NCBI RefSeq assembly: GCF_900167135.1
Contig: NZ_FUWZ01000005.1
Coordinates: forward strand, 195,003-259,002
Direction of reading: 5' to 3'
Origin: Chitinophaga eiseniae
Lineage (GTDB): Bacteria > Bacteroidota > Bacteroidia > Chitinophagales > Chitinophagaceae
DNA: 64,000 nt
In this document: positions 47,878 to 57,398 of the stretch, piece by piece
How the letters are laid out: each line of letters starts with the position of its first letter
Numbering within the stretch: position 1 is the first letter of the stretch
Made by a program: the position numbers and the translations under genes
Notes under the pieces: generated by a model
Told to the model about the DNA's origin: nothing
Databases searched by the model: none
Seen by the model: only the letters and a program-made list of their open reading frames with translations

Positions 47878-48450
47878 TCATCCCTTCGCTCTTTTATAAC
47901 AGGAGGCGATATGATCGTTGACCATACCGGTAGCCTGCATATAGGCGTAACAGATAGTAGACCCTACAAATTTGAACCCGCGCTTCAGCAGGTCCTTGCT
48001 CATAGCGTCTGAGATGGGCGTCTTCGCAGGTACTTCCTGTAATGATTTAAAATTGTTGACAATGGGTTGATGGTTCACGAATGACCAGATGTAGTTGTCG
48101 AAGGTGCCGAACTCCTTTTGTACGGCCAGAAAGGCCTTGGCATTGGTAACTACGGCGTTGATCTTCAGTTTGTTCCGGATGATCCCTTCGTTTTCCAGCA
48201 GCTTCGCGATTTTTTTATCATCGTATTTGGCAATCTTTTTCGCATCCCAGTTATCGAATGCCTTACGGTAGTTTTCCCGTTTGGTGAGTACGGTGTACCA
48301 GCTAAGGCCGGCCTGTGCGCCTTCAAGGCAAAGCATTTCGAAGAGATGCTGGTCGTCATGATGGGGGGTGCCCCATTCATGGTCGTGATAGTCTTTATAC
48401 AATTGATCTTTCAGGCTCCAGCCGCATCTGGTTTTTTCTACAGTTCCCAT
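47878..48450 (-). CDS. tag: DNA-3-methyladenine glycosylase I
   Basis: 190 residues, normal Tag length. It removes 3-methyladenine from alkylated DNA. Motifs are TRCGWSLKDQLYKDYHDHEWG near the N-terminus (zinc Cys and His), LEGAQAGLSWYTVLTKRENY, and FVGSTICYAYMQATGMVNDH then IASC near the end (zinc His and Cys). Its start overlaps the end of the upstream DUF4954 gene by 13 bases (48438-48450), so the two are translationally coupled. Confidence 0.95.
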   Translation of the reverse strand: MGTVEKTRCGWSLKDQLYKDYHDHEWGTPHHDDQHLFEMLCLEGAQAGLSWYTVLTKRENYRKAFDNWDAKKIAKYDDKKIAKLLENEGIIRNKLKINAVVTNAKAFLAVQKEFGTFDNYIWSFVNHQPIVNNFKSLQEVPAKTPISDAMSKDLLKRGFKFVGSTICYAYMQATGMVNDHIASCYKRAKG

Positions 48451-50639
48451 TCATTGATAATTTTTCTGACCCGGTTTTTATATTCGCCCAGTTCGTTCAA
48501 TGTCTCGTTGATAAAGGCATTGTCTTCCAGGCTGCCTACCACTACATTCATTTCGTTGGCATTATCATAGGCCAGTTGGCGGAAAGGATTTTTATAGTCT
48601 TTCTCCCTCGAATGGCGGATGTTGTGCGCTATCCATTCCATTGTGCGGGTAGAGTCTTCCAGCCATTCTGCGAGTAATGCAGGGGTAAAGTTTTTCAAAG
48701 ATACCTCTTTTATTTCCAGCATACTGGCAACGGCGTGTTGTAGTTTGTCGGTGGCGTATTCTTTACCGATCTCAATGTACTGTTCGTGCAGCTGTGGCCA
48801 GCCGGCGATTTTATTTTTCCGGATTTTCTGCTTCAGCAGGTTAACGGTTTCCGCCTTCATCAGTTGTCCGCCGATGTTATGCCATTCGCCGCGTTTGGCT
48901 GTTTTAACAGCAGCCTGTAAAGCGAGGAATGATGGTTTGCTGGCGGCAATGATGTTTTTCATACCATAAAAAACAATCAGTTCGCGGAAGAGCGCGTAGG
49001 CTTTGTGCACTTTCAGCAGCTGTACCTCACGGGAGCTGTTTTCCATGCCTTTGACCAGGATGGTCAGGCGGGCTACTTCTTCCGGTTGCTGCAACAACAG
49101 TTCCTTTCCTTTTTTACGTAGGTCCTTTTCCGTTAGTTCCTTTTTGGGCGTGTTTTCCGGCAGCGCGTACCATGCATTGCCTACAGCAGCTTCCATGATG
49201 GCCAGTCCCTGGAACATTTCCTCTACGGAGTCCGGGGCCAGGTAATCATATTCTATCTGCTGGGTTTTATCGGTGCGTTTGTCGCGGTCCACATATTTCC
49301 AGGAATTGCGGGCGATGGCGTACATGTTGTGCATGAACCAGTAGCCGGGCATGATCTTGAGCCGGTTGTCATGCTCATCGTTCAGCACGAGGCAGAAAGG
49401 GATATTGATATGCAGTTCAGACATATAGTTACCCTTGGAGATGAGCGTGAAGCTGGCGAATTTGGAATTGTGTTTCAGGCTGACGCACAGTCCGGGCCAG
49501 AAGCCTCTGCCGGCGAGGATTTCGCCGTCAGCGCCGCGGGAGTTGTGATTGGAGCCGATGGTAGCGCCGGCTGCCATATTGCTTTGTCCCATTACCAGCG
49601 CCGCACAGAGGAACGAGTTGTTGTGGTGCTGTTCATGCGCCGGAAATATCAGGGAGTTGAGCACTTCGCAGCAGGAGATGGTGGCGTTGTTGCCGAGGTA
49701 GGAGTTGATCAGACGGGCGCCGTATTTCAATTGTGAATGCGAAGCCATCACAAAGCGGACGGCTTTTACGCCGTAGAAAACGCGGCAGCCGTAGCCAATG
49801 ATACCGTTCACCAGTTCACAACCTTCTCCTATCTGTGAAGCCGCAACGCTGCTGCTGTTGATGGTAAGGTTTTTTAGCTTGTTGGCGCCTTTAAGATAGG
49901 CATCGGTACCGATGGTCACGTCTTTGATGATCTTACAGTTTTTGATCACGCAGCGGTCGCCCACCATGCCGTAATAGCCGCGGCGTTTGTCAAACTGTTT
50001 TTCGGTAAAGGCTTTGAACTGCTGCTGCAGCTGCAGGTCATCGCGGTAGCGTGTCCAGAGGTAGGCGTCGCCGGGCAGCATGCCATCGAAGGGCATCACG
50101 CTTCTACCGCCGTTTTCGTTGCAGAGTTCCAGCTGGATACGCCCGCTTTCAGACTCGCCTTCTTTTAAAATGCCGTTCCCAAACTTGGCATAGTCGGTGG
50201 TGGCCATCTCGTTGACATTGGCGACGATCACTTCGTTGCCCAGTATATAGTGGGAGAGGTAGTTGACATTATGTACCACCACGTTGTCACCGAAGTCGCA
50301 GGCGCAGATGGTGCTATTGTACAGTCCTACCGGCAGCCGCAGGTTGTGAAACTCGAGATAATACGGTTCCAGTTTACCGATGCGCACCATGCCAAAGAAG
50401 TGGCAGTGCTGCACCAGCTGCGGGTTAAATTCGTTGGAAACAAAAATATTGTTCCAGTCGTCGGAACTGTTATCGTTGCGCACGAGGGCCTCCACCTCAT
50501 GCGCCAGCAACCGTCTGTATTCGCCCTGCCGGCTCCATTGCTCGTTACGCAGGTAGTATTCGTCTTTTCCCTTGGGTAACTGGGTTTCAATAAAGTTGTA
50601 ACCCAGTTCGGATAGTGGTTTCTTTTTGATGTTGTTCAT
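48438..50639 (-). CDS. DUF4954 family protein with left-handed beta-helix
   Basis: 733 residues, no signal. The N-terminal half has hexapeptide-like repeats (CVIKNCKIIKDVTIGTDAYL, CELVNGIIGYGCRVFYGVKA, YLGNNATISCCEVLNSL, AAGATIGSNHNSRGADGE) that form a left-handed beta-helix as in acyl- and nucleotidyl-transferases. The C-terminal third is helical and Lys/Glu rich. The family is conserved in Bacteroidota and of unknown activity. Neighbour glmS makes glucosamine-6-phosphate and the UDP-GlcNAc route uses beta-helix transferases, so a link to amino-sugar or envelope metabolism is possible but unproven. It starts 15 bases after the glmS stop, in the same operon. Confidence 0.85.
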   Translation of the reverse strand: MNNIKKKPLSELGYNFIETQLPKGKDEYYLRNEQWSRQGEYRRLLAHEVEALVRNDNSSDDWNNIFVSNEFNPQLVQHCHFFGMVRIGKLEPYYLEFHNLRLPVGLYNSTICACDFGDNVVVHNVNYLSHYILGNEVIVANVNEMATTDYAKFGNGILKEGESESGRIQLELCNENGGRSVMPFDGMLPGDAYLWTRYRDDLQLQQQFKAFTEKQFDKRRGYYGMVGDRCVIKNCKIIKDVTIGTDAYLKGANKLKNLTINSSSVAASQIGEGCELVNGIIGYGCRVFYGVKAVRFVMASHSQLKYGARLINSYLGNNATISCCEVLNSLIFPAHEQHHNNSFLCAALVMGQSNMAAGATIGSNHNSRGADGEILAGRGFWPGLCVSLKHNSKFASFTLISKGNYMSELHINIPFCLVLNDEHDNRLKIMPGYWFMHNMYAIARNSWKYVDRDKRTDKTQQIEYDYLAPDSVEEMFQGLAIMEAAVGNAWYALPENTPKKELTEKDLRKKGKELLLQQPEEVARLTILVKGMENSSREVQLLKVHKAYALFRELIVFYGMKNIIAASKPSFLALQAAVKTAKRGEWHNIGGQLMKAETVNLLKQKIRKNKIAGWPQLHEQYIEIGKEYATDKLQHAVASMLEIKEVSLKNFTPALLAEWLEDSTRTMEWIAHNIRHSREKDYKNPFRQLAYDNANEMNVVVGSLEDNAFINETLNELGEYKNRVRKIINEWEL

Positions 50640-50653
50640 GGATAAGATCTAGG

Positions 50654-52489
50654 TTATTCAACAGTCACACTCTTCGCCAGGTTTCTCGGTTTGTCTACGT
50701 CAAACCCTTTCATGACGCCGATGTGATAAGCGAGCAGTTGCAAGGGGATAACGGAGATAATAGGTGCAACGAGTTCATCTGCTGAAGGTACAAAAATAAC
50801 GTCATCTGCCATGGGTGGAATGGTTTGGTCTCCTTCCGTCACAACCGCTATCACTTTACCTTTACGGGCTTTAATCTCTTGTATGTTGGACACTACTTTT
50901 TCGTAGTAGCTGTCTTTTGTGGCCACGATCACTACGGGCAGGTTTTCGTCTACCAGTGCAATGGGACCGTGTTTCATTTCCGCTGCGGGATATCCTTCCG
51001 CGTGGATGTAGGAAATTTCCTTGAGTTTGAGGGCTCCCTCCAGTGCCACCGGGAAGTTGTAACCACGGCCCAGGTAGAGGAAGTCGCGTGCGTCTTTGTA
51101 TTTGGCGGCGACCTTTTGTACCTGGTCGTCCAGCTTCAGGGCTGTGGCCACTTTTTCAGGGACCTGGTCGAGTTCATCGAGCAGGTGCTGGAAGCGCTGG
51201 GTGGTGATGGAACCTTTCTCTGCGGCTATTTTCAGGCCTACGAGGCACAGCACGGCCAGCTGCGCGGTGAAAGCTTTGGTGCTGGCTACGCCGATTTCGG
51301 GGCCTGCGTGCGTATAGGCGCCGGCGTGAGACAGTCGTGCGATGGAAGAACCTACCACGTTACATACGCCGAGGATGATAGCGCCTTTTTCTTTGGCGGC
51401 TTCGATAGCAACGAGCGTATCGGCCGTTTCACCTGACTGGGAGATGGCGATGATCACATCACCGGGACCTACAACCGGGTTGCGGTAACGGAACTCGGAA
51501 GCATATTCCACTTCCACAGGGATGCGGCATAGTTCCTCGATCATATATTCCGCTACGAGGCCGGCATGCCAGGAGGTACCGCAGGCAACGATGATGATAC
51601 GCTTGGCATTGCTGAGCGTTTCAGCGTATTCGCGGATGCCACCCATGGTGAGGGTGCCTTTTTTAGCATCGAGACGGCCGCGCAGACTGTCAAAGATCGT
51701 TTGCGGCTGCTCAAAAATTTCTTTCAGCATGAAGTGGGCATAGCCGCCTTTTTCGATGGCCGCCAGCTCGATGTCCAGCTTCTGTATATATGGTGTCTGT
51801 CTTTCGTTGGAGATATTTTTCAGGATCAGTTCATCCGCTTTGATAATGGCAATTTCGTAATCGTTGACATAAACTACCTCCTTGGTATATTCTACGATGG
51901 GGGAGGCGTCGGAAGCGAGGAAGTGTTCTCCTTTACCTACGCCGATCACGAGGGGACTGCCCTTGCGCGCTGCAATCAGCGTGTCAGGATTGTCTTCATC
52001 GATCAGCACGATCACGTAAGCGCCCACGACTCTTTTAAGGGCGATACGCAGGGCCTCTTCCAGCGAACACTGATTTTGTTTTTTGATCTCTTCAATAAAG
52101 TGCAGCAGCACTTCGGTGTCGGTATCGCTTTGAAAAACATGTCCCTGGTTAACCAGTTCCTGTTTCAGTTGTACGTAGTTTTCGATGATGCCGTTGTGTA
52201 CCATCGATAGTTTTCCGTCACTGGAAACGTGAGGGTGTGCGTTGCGGTCACAGGGTTCGCCATGCGTCGCCCACCGGGTATGTCCGATGGCGATGGGGCT
52301 GCGCATGTCGTAACTGGAGGCGTATTCTTCCAGTGCCGCCACTTTGTCTTTCTTTTTGTAAACCCGTAGTCCGTCATTGATGATGGCTACGCCCGCGCTG
52401 TCGTAACCGCGGTATTCCAGTCTTTTTAGGCCTTTCAATACTACCGGGTATGCTTCTCTGTGCCCGATGTAAGCTACAATTCCACACAT
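50654..52489 (-). CDS. glmS: Glutamine-fructose-6-phosphate aminotransferase (isomerizing)
   Basis: 611 residues, standard. It makes glucosamine-6-phosphate for peptidoglycan and lipopolysaccharide. The N-terminal glutaminase has catalytic Cys2 (MCGIVAYIGHREA) and GHTRWATHGEP. Two SIS domains follow, with IIVACGTSWHAGLVAEYMIE and ISQSGETADTLVAIEAA in the first and FLYLGRGYNFPVALEGALKL in the second. The C-terminus KPRNLAKSVTVE is the family's usual end. No glmS ribozyme is recognised in the 267-base upstream stretch, which is AT-rich. Confidence 0.97.
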   Translation of the reverse strand: MCGIVAYIGHREAYPVVLKGLKRLEYRGYDSAGVAIINDGLRVYKKKDKVAALEEYASSYDMRSPIAIGHTRWATHGEPCDRNAHPHVSSDGKLSMVHNGIIENYVQLKQELVNQGHVFQSDTDTEVLLHFIEEIKKQNQCSLEEALRIALKRVVGAYVIVLIDEDNPDTLIAARKGSPLVIGVGKGEHFLASDASPIVEYTKEVVYVNDYEIAIIKADELILKNISNERQTPYIQKLDIELAAIEKGGYAHFMLKEIFEQPQTIFDSLRGRLDAKKGTLTMGGIREYAETLSNAKRIIIVACGTSWHAGLVAEYMIEELCRIPVEVEYASEFRYRNPVVGPGDVIIAISQSGETADTLVAIEAAKEKGAIILGVCNVVGSSIARLSHAGAYTHAGPEIGVASTKAFTAQLAVLCLVGLKIAAEKGSITTQRFQHLLDELDQVPEKVATALKLDDQVQKVAAKYKDARDFLYLGRGYNFPVALEGALKLKEISYIHAEGYPAAEMKHGPIALVDENLPVVIVATKDSYYEKVVSNIQEIKARKGKVIAVVTEGDQTIPPMADDVIFVPSADELVAPIISVIPLQLLAYHIGVMKGFDVDKPRNLAKSVTVE

Positions 52490-52756
52490 GTGTTTAAGCG
52501 TGTTTTTTGGTGAGGGTGTTCATTGCAATATCGCATTAATTGTTAAAATAACATCACTTGATGTTAATAAAATATAATATAGGATATGGTTCTACGCGTG
52601 CGTTTTCACATAACGTGCATTCTTCGCAACATGAAAATTAAAATGAAAAAGGGAATATCGTGCACGATTAACCGAATGTTAATATCCGGATCATCGTTCA
52701 CTATATTCCCCCTTATCATTGACATCGGATGTCTGTATGATGGACATCCGGTGTGG

Positions 52757-55126
52757 TTACTTCAATAATGTATTATCGAACAAATGTAAGATTCTTTTGT
52801 ATTCATCCGTCCAGCTGCTGGGTGTTGTAAACCCGTGGTCTTCCACGGGGTATACCGCCAGTTCCCAGTTATCTTTACCCAGCTCTATCAGTCGTTGCGA
52901 CAGCCGCACAATATCCTGGAAGTGTACGTTGGTGTCTACCATGCCATGACACATCAGCAGTTTGCCCTTGAGCCCTTCCGCAAAATAAATGGGGGAAGAG
53001 CGGCGGTAGGCAATACTGTCAGTAAATGGCTCATTCAGGATATTGCTGGTATATCCGTGATTATAGTGCGCCCAGTCAGTAACGGAGCGTAAAGCGGCAC
53101 CGGCTGCAAACACGCCTGGTTTGGTAAACATCGCCATCAGCGTCATAAAACCGCCGTAGCTGCCACCGTAAATTCCAATGCGGCCGGCGTCAACCTGCAA
53201 TTTCTCTGCCAAGTATTTGGCGGCATCCACTTCATCGTCGAGGTCTTTACCGCCCATGTAGCGGTAAATGCCGGTGCGCCAGTTGCGGCCGTAGCCGGCG
53301 CTGCCGCGGTAATCCACATCCAGTACAGTGTATCCTTTGTCGGTGAGCAGGTTGTGGAACATGTATTCCCGGAAATAACTGCTCCACCATTTGTGGGCAT
53401 TCTGCAGATAACCGGCGCCATGTACAAAGATCACGGCAGCGCCGTTCCGCTTCGCCGGGTCCGGCGTGTACAACCGTGCATATACCGGCTGGTTGTCGCG
53501 CGCAGTGAAAGTGATCACCTGCGGATCACGCCAGGGGTAGGCTTTGAATTCGGCTGATTGCGCCAGGTGGGTGATCTGTACCGGCTTGCTGCCCGGACTG
53601 TTGGGCTGCAGGTAGAGCTCCCAGGGTTTGGTGGAATAGGAATAGCGGTAAGCGATCCATTTTTGGTCCGGCGAAATGCTCACTTCATGTGCTCCTTCCA
53701 TGGTAGTGATGCGTTCTGCCTTTCCACCGGTAACGGATATACGATAAAATTGCTGTTCGCCGGGATGTACTTCATTGGTAATGATGTAAAAATGTTTTTT
53801 ATCGTTGGAAAGGGTCGCTTCCTGTATTTCGTAATGGCCTTTGGTTAACTGTTCGGTCTGCCCGGTCAACACCTGGGTGGTGTACAGATGGGAATACCCG
53901 GTGGCTTCTGACTGGTACCAGCAGGTGTTTTCATCGATCCATCCCAGGCCTGAACTGATTTGCCATCCGCTGATACCGGGGCCGCCTATCCAGGCTTCGT
54001 CACGCTGCCGGTTCAGGGATTTTACCTTGCCGGTACTGAGGTCCAGCAACACGATCCAGCGGTCTTTGTTATCGTCGGAACGGATGTCGGCAACGGCATG
54101 GGTGCCCTTTTCAGACCAGATAATGCCGCTGACAGCCACAGGGCGCACTTTGGCACTGTCCCTTCCCGGATAGTCTTTGCTGTAATCGGGGAGGTCTTTA
54201 ATACCGGGGAGGTCCTTCAGCACTATCGGCAGCACGGTGTCCCGCTCCCGGTCGTAAATGAAAGATTCCTGTATGCCCTGCGGTGCGCCTACTTTCTCAC
54301 GGGAATGGATATCCGTAGTAAAGCCGGTCGCGGTTACAAATTCAGGCACGATCGTATTTTTACCGTCACCTTCCTTATAAAGCTTATAGGTAATATAACG
54401 GCCATCGGGACTGATCTGTACGGCGCTCAGTTTCCTGTCGCCCAGGTACAGCTTACGCAATGGCTTTGCATCGTTTTGTTTGTTAAAGGCGGTGAGGGCA
54501 TCTCTTTTAGCCTTTTGGTCGCGCACAACGGCCAGTAGTTCGAGCTGCTGCGCCTTCAGGTATTTCTCCTGGTCATTGCCCTTTTGCAGTTCGTCTTTTT
54601 CTGCGGCGGGCTTGTTGCCGGGCGTGAAGCTGGTGAGCTGCGTGGTAACGCCGGTGGCCCTGTCCCAGGCAAAAAGGTCACGGTTTTGTGCGTATACGAT
54701 CTGCCGGCCGCTGAAGCTGAACTCCGGGTTGACTTCCGCGGCAGCGGTCTGCGTAACACGGATGGTCTTACCGGATTTTATCTCCATCAGGTATACATCG
54801 CCCCCGTAGCTGTAGGTGAGCAGTGTCCTGTCGGTATTGTACCAGCCACGGGACCTGGCTGTGATCAGGCCGCGGTCGGCGGCGTTGGTCTTTACCGGCG
54901 TATGATTTTTGATGCCGGCGGCATAGAGAGAGTCGGCCATTTGCTGGTCAGGGTTCCAGCTGAAATAGACGGTCTGGTTGTCGGTCCCCCAGAAAAGATT
55001 ATCGGGGGAAGTGCCTATCCACTTAGGATCGCGCATGATTTTTTCTACCGTAAGCGGCCCTGGTTGCTGGGCATAGAGACTGTTGGCTGATAAAAAAATA
55101 ATGGCGGGCAATACCCATTTTGTCAT
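52757..55126 (-). CDS. S9 family prolyl oligopeptidase (DPP IV-like)
   Basis: 789 residues with a signal peptide (MTKWVLPAIIFLSANSLYAQ). A beta-propeller covers about residues 40-530 (repeats such as DGRYITYKLYKEGDG and SPDQKWIAYRYS). The C-terminal alpha/beta-hydrolase has GGSYGGFMTLMAMF with nucleophile Ser, MVDTNVHFQDI with the acid, and EDHGF with the catalytic His. It probably trims Pro-containing peptides in the periplasm. Monocistronic, divergent from the phosphatase gene. Confidence 0.93.
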   Translation of the reverse strand: MTKWVLPAIIFLSANSLYAQQPGPLTVEKIMRDPKWIGTSPDNLFWGTDNQTVYFSWNPDQQMADSLYAAGIKNHTPVKTNAADRGLITARSRGWYNTDRTLLTYSYGGDVYLMEIKSGKTIRVTQTAAAEVNPEFSFSGRQIVYAQNRDLFAWDRATGVTTQLTSFTPGNKPAAEKDELQKGNDQEKYLKAQQLELLAVVRDQKAKRDALTAFNKQNDAKPLRKLYLGDRKLSAVQISPDGRYITYKLYKEGDGKNTIVPEFVTATGFTTDIHSREKVGAPQGIQESFIYDRERDTVLPIVLKDLPGIKDLPDYSKDYPGRDSAKVRPVAVSGIIWSEKGTHAVADIRSDDNKDRWIVLLDLSTGKVKSLNRQRDEAWIGGPGISGWQISSGLGWIDENTCWYQSEATGYSHLYTTQVLTGQTEQLTKGHYEIQEATLSNDKKHFYIITNEVHPGEQQFYRISVTGGKAERITTMEGAHEVSISPDQKWIAYRYSYSTKPWELYLQPNSPGSKPVQITHLAQSAEFKAYPWRDPQVITFTARDNQPVYARLYTPDPAKRNGAAVIFVHGAGYLQNAHKWWSSYFREYMFHNLLTDKGYTVLDVDYRGSAGYGRNWRTGIYRYMGGKDLDDEVDAAKYLAEKLQVDAGRIGIYGGSYGGFMTLMAMFTKPGVFAAGAALRSVTDWAHYNHGYTSNILNEPFTDSIAYRRSSPIYFAEGLKGKLLMCHGMVDTNVHFQDIVRLSQRLIELGKDNWELAVYPVEDHGFTTPSSWTDEYKRILHLFDNTLLK

Positions 55127-55218
55127 AGCGGTTCAGTATTTTGTTGGGTGATAAATGTAACGGTTTAATCATAAATTGCTACAAATTTTGGATGGACGCC
55201 GGTTGGCTGTCTTTTACC

Positions 55219-55764
55219 ATGCAGCTTATGCGTTTACTCCCAGTCATATTCAGCCTCCTCCTCCTGGCTGCCTGCAAACCCAAGGCGCCTGTACGACAAC
55301 CGGTGCCGGTATCGGAAGACACTACTTTTCTTACGGGCACGTTTTACTTTGTCCGGCATGCGGAGCGTTATCCCGGTGGCGCTGATACGACGCTTGCCCC
55401 GGAAGGCTTCCAACGCGCCGGCCTTTTGTATGAACGGCTGAAAAACGCCCATCTCGACAAGATTTACCTGACGCCTTATCTCCGTTGTATCCAGACGGCC
55501 GATAGCCTCCGGATCAAACAAAAACTGGACACCTGCTTCTATAAGGCAGATACCACCGGGGAATCGTTGATTTACGAGATCACGCGGCATGGCGACTGGG
55601 GGAAACGGATACTGGTAATTGGCCACAGCAACACGCTGGTGCCTGCGATGCGTGGCCTGCGGGCCAAACCGCATATGAACATGCTGGGAGAAGACGAGTA
55701 CAACTGGCTGTTCATTGTTCATAAAACGTCCGCCGGAACAAGCCTTACAGAGGATTGCTACTAG
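55219..55764 (+). CDS. Histidine phosphatase (phosphoglycerate mutase-like) lipoprotein
   Basis: The start at 55219 (or 55228) is preferred since it gives a lipoprotein signal (MRLLPVIFSLLLLAACKPK); the longer frame from 55141 adds 26 residues without signal features. 181 residues. Catalytic motifs are FYFVRHAERYPGG (RHG-type His), YLTPYLRCIQTADSL (Arg) and LVIGHSNTLVPA (second His). Exported or membrane-anchored histidine phosphatases of this kind dephosphorylate small molecules or glycan phosphates; substrate unknown. Confidence 0.85.
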   Translation: MQLMRLLPVIFSLLLLAACKPKAPVRQPVPVSEDTTFLTGTFYFVRHAERYPGGADTTLAPEGFQRAGLLYERLKNAHLDKIYLTPYLRCIQTADSLRIKQKLDTCFYKADTTGESLIYEITRHGDWGKRILVIGHSNTLVPAMRGLRAKPHMNMLGEDEYNWLFIVHKTSAGTSLTEDCY

Positions 55765-55768
55765 CTCA

Positions 55769-55944
55769 CGCGGAGTTCTCGCAAAGCACGCAAAGCAGCA
55801 AAGAGCGCAAAGATTTTTTTTAAGTTTAAATAAGAAAGCAAAGGAGCGGAGATCAAATTTGATCTCCGCTCCTTTGCTTTCTCTGCTCGCTTATTTTGTT
55901 CTTTGCGCTCTTTGCTGCTTTGCGTGCTTTGCGAGAACTCCGCG
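55769..55944. repeat. 176-bp nested inverted repeat of GCAAAG type
   Basis: Outer arms 55769-55812 and 55901-55944 are exact 44-base reverse complements built of GCAAAG-like units (left, for example, TCGCAAAGCACGCAAAGCAG). Inside them a second perfect palindrome runs 55833-55882, centred between 55857 and 55858. It fills the gap between the convergent phosphatase (stop 55764) and mgtE (stop 55963), where it can end transcription on both strands. Similar GCAAAG/CTTTGCG repeats are scattered through many bacterial genomes. Confidence 0.9.
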
Positions 55945-55962
55945 AGAACTCCTCCGCGGGAT

Positions 55963-57339
55963 TTATAACAAAATACCTCTCATAAACGTATACGCCACGG
56001 AGAAGTAAATCAGCAGTCCGGTCACATCCACCAGCGTAGCCACAAAAGGAGCGGAGGAGGTGGCGGGGTCGGCGCCGGCTTTTTTCAGGATAATAGGCAG
56101 CATGGAGCCGGAGAGCGTGCCCCATAACACCACGCCTACGAGGGAGATGCCCACGGTCATGCCGATCAGCACTGTATGTTCGCCATAGGTATGGAAAAGG
56201 CTGTTCCACAGCAGGATGCGGATGAAACCGATGCATCCCAGCACGCTGCCCAGCAGCAGGCCGGAAACGATCTCGCGCCGCATCACGCGCCACCAGTCGT
56301 TGATACTGATTTCGCCCAGTGCCATGGCCTGTATGATAAGGGTAGAGGCCTGTGAGCCGCTGTTGCCGCCGCTGGAGATGATCAGCGGTACAAACAGCGC
56401 TAGCACCACGGCTTTGGCTATTTCGTCTTCAAAGAACCCCATGGCGGTGGCGGTAAGCATTTCCCCGATGAACAGTACCACGAGCCAGCCTACACGTTTT
56501 TTTACCAGTTTCAACAGGGGCATATCGAGGTAGGGTTCGTCCAGGGCCTCGGTACCACCGATTTTCTGGATGTTTTCGGTGTGTTCTTCGTTGGCGATCC
56601 ACAGGATATCGTCGATGGTCACAATGCCCAGCAGTATGCCGTTGTCGTCCACGACAGGCAGCGCCACGCGGTTTTCCATCCGGAACACCTGTACGGCTTC
56701 TTCCTGGTCATCGTTGGCCTGAAGGGATACGAAGCGGTCGTCCATCAGGGTATGTACCACGGTATCGGGGGCTACCAGGAGGAACTCGCGTATACGGAAG
56801 TCGTCGAGCAGGTGGCCCCGCTCATCGATCACATAGATAACGTCAATGGTCTCACTGTCTTTGCCATGCTCGCGGATATAGTCCAGCACCTGTTTGACGG
56901 TCCATTCTTCCCGTACGGCGATGTAATCGGGCGTCATGATACGCCCTACGCTGTTTTCCGGGTAGCCCAGCAGGGAGAGGGTGATGCGTCGTTCTTCGGG
57001 GTCCAGTAATTTGATCAGTTCTTTTACTGCTTCACTGGGCAGTTCTTCCAGGAAAGCGGTACGGTCATCGGCCGGCAGTTCGTTCATCAGCTCGGCAATC
57101 TTGGCGGGGGGTAATGCCCGGATCACATCTTCCTGCAAGGGGAAGTCCAGGATACGGAAAGCCGCTGCCGCCCGGGTGATCGACAGTTGATGGATGATGA
57201 TGCCCGCGTCTTCGGGATTATCATGGATCAGGTCCGCTATATCCGTAATTAACTGGTCATCCAGGTACACCGAGAGCTCGCGATAGTTTTTTTCTTTCTT
57301 CAGTGTGCTGAATTTCTCCAGTAATGCTTCATTTTCCAT
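55963..57339 (-). CDS. mgtE: Magnesium transporter MgtE
   Basis: 458 residues. The N-terminal superhelical domain (LADLIHDNPEDAGIIIHQL, with LMNELPADDRTAFLEELP) precedes two CBS domains (about 135-255; IMTPDYIAVREEWTVKQVL and VVDDNGILLGIVTIDDIL) that sense Mg2+. The C-terminal part has five membrane helices with PLIISSGGNSGSQASTLIIQ, the conserved pore text. It imports Mg2+. Monocistronic; the start is followed downstream by the GCAAAG repeat terminator. Confidence 0.95.
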   Translation of the reverse strand: MENEALLEKFSTLKKEKNYRELSVYLDDQLITDIADLIHDNPEDAGIIIHQLSITRAAAAFRILDFPLQEDVIRALPPAKIAELMNELPADDRTAFLEELPSEAVKELIKLLDPEERRITLSLLGYPENSVGRIMTPDYIAVREEWTVKQVLDYIREHGKDSETIDVIYVIDERGHLLDDFRIREFLLVAPDTVVHTLMDDRFVSLQANDDQEEAVQVFRMENRVALPVVDDNGILLGIVTIDDILWIANEEHTENIQKIGGTEALDEPYLDMPLLKLVKKRVGWLVVLFIGEMLTATAMGFFEDEIAKAVVLALFVPLIISSGGNSGSQASTLIIQAMALGEISINDWWRVMRREIVSGLLLGSVLGCIGFIRILLWNSLFHTYGEHTVLIGMTVGISLVGVVLWGTLSGSMLPIILKKAGADPATSSAPFVATLVDVTGLLIYFSVAYTFMRGILL

Positions 57340-57398
57340 GTACTAATTTGACTCTATCCGCGAAAATAAGTTAAAATAAAACGCCTCCGGGGTTAACG

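Noticed and set aside
52490-52756. glmS ribozyme or small RNA upstream of glmS
   Set aside because: The stretch is AT-rich and shows no recognisable ribozyme core; no small gene is supported.
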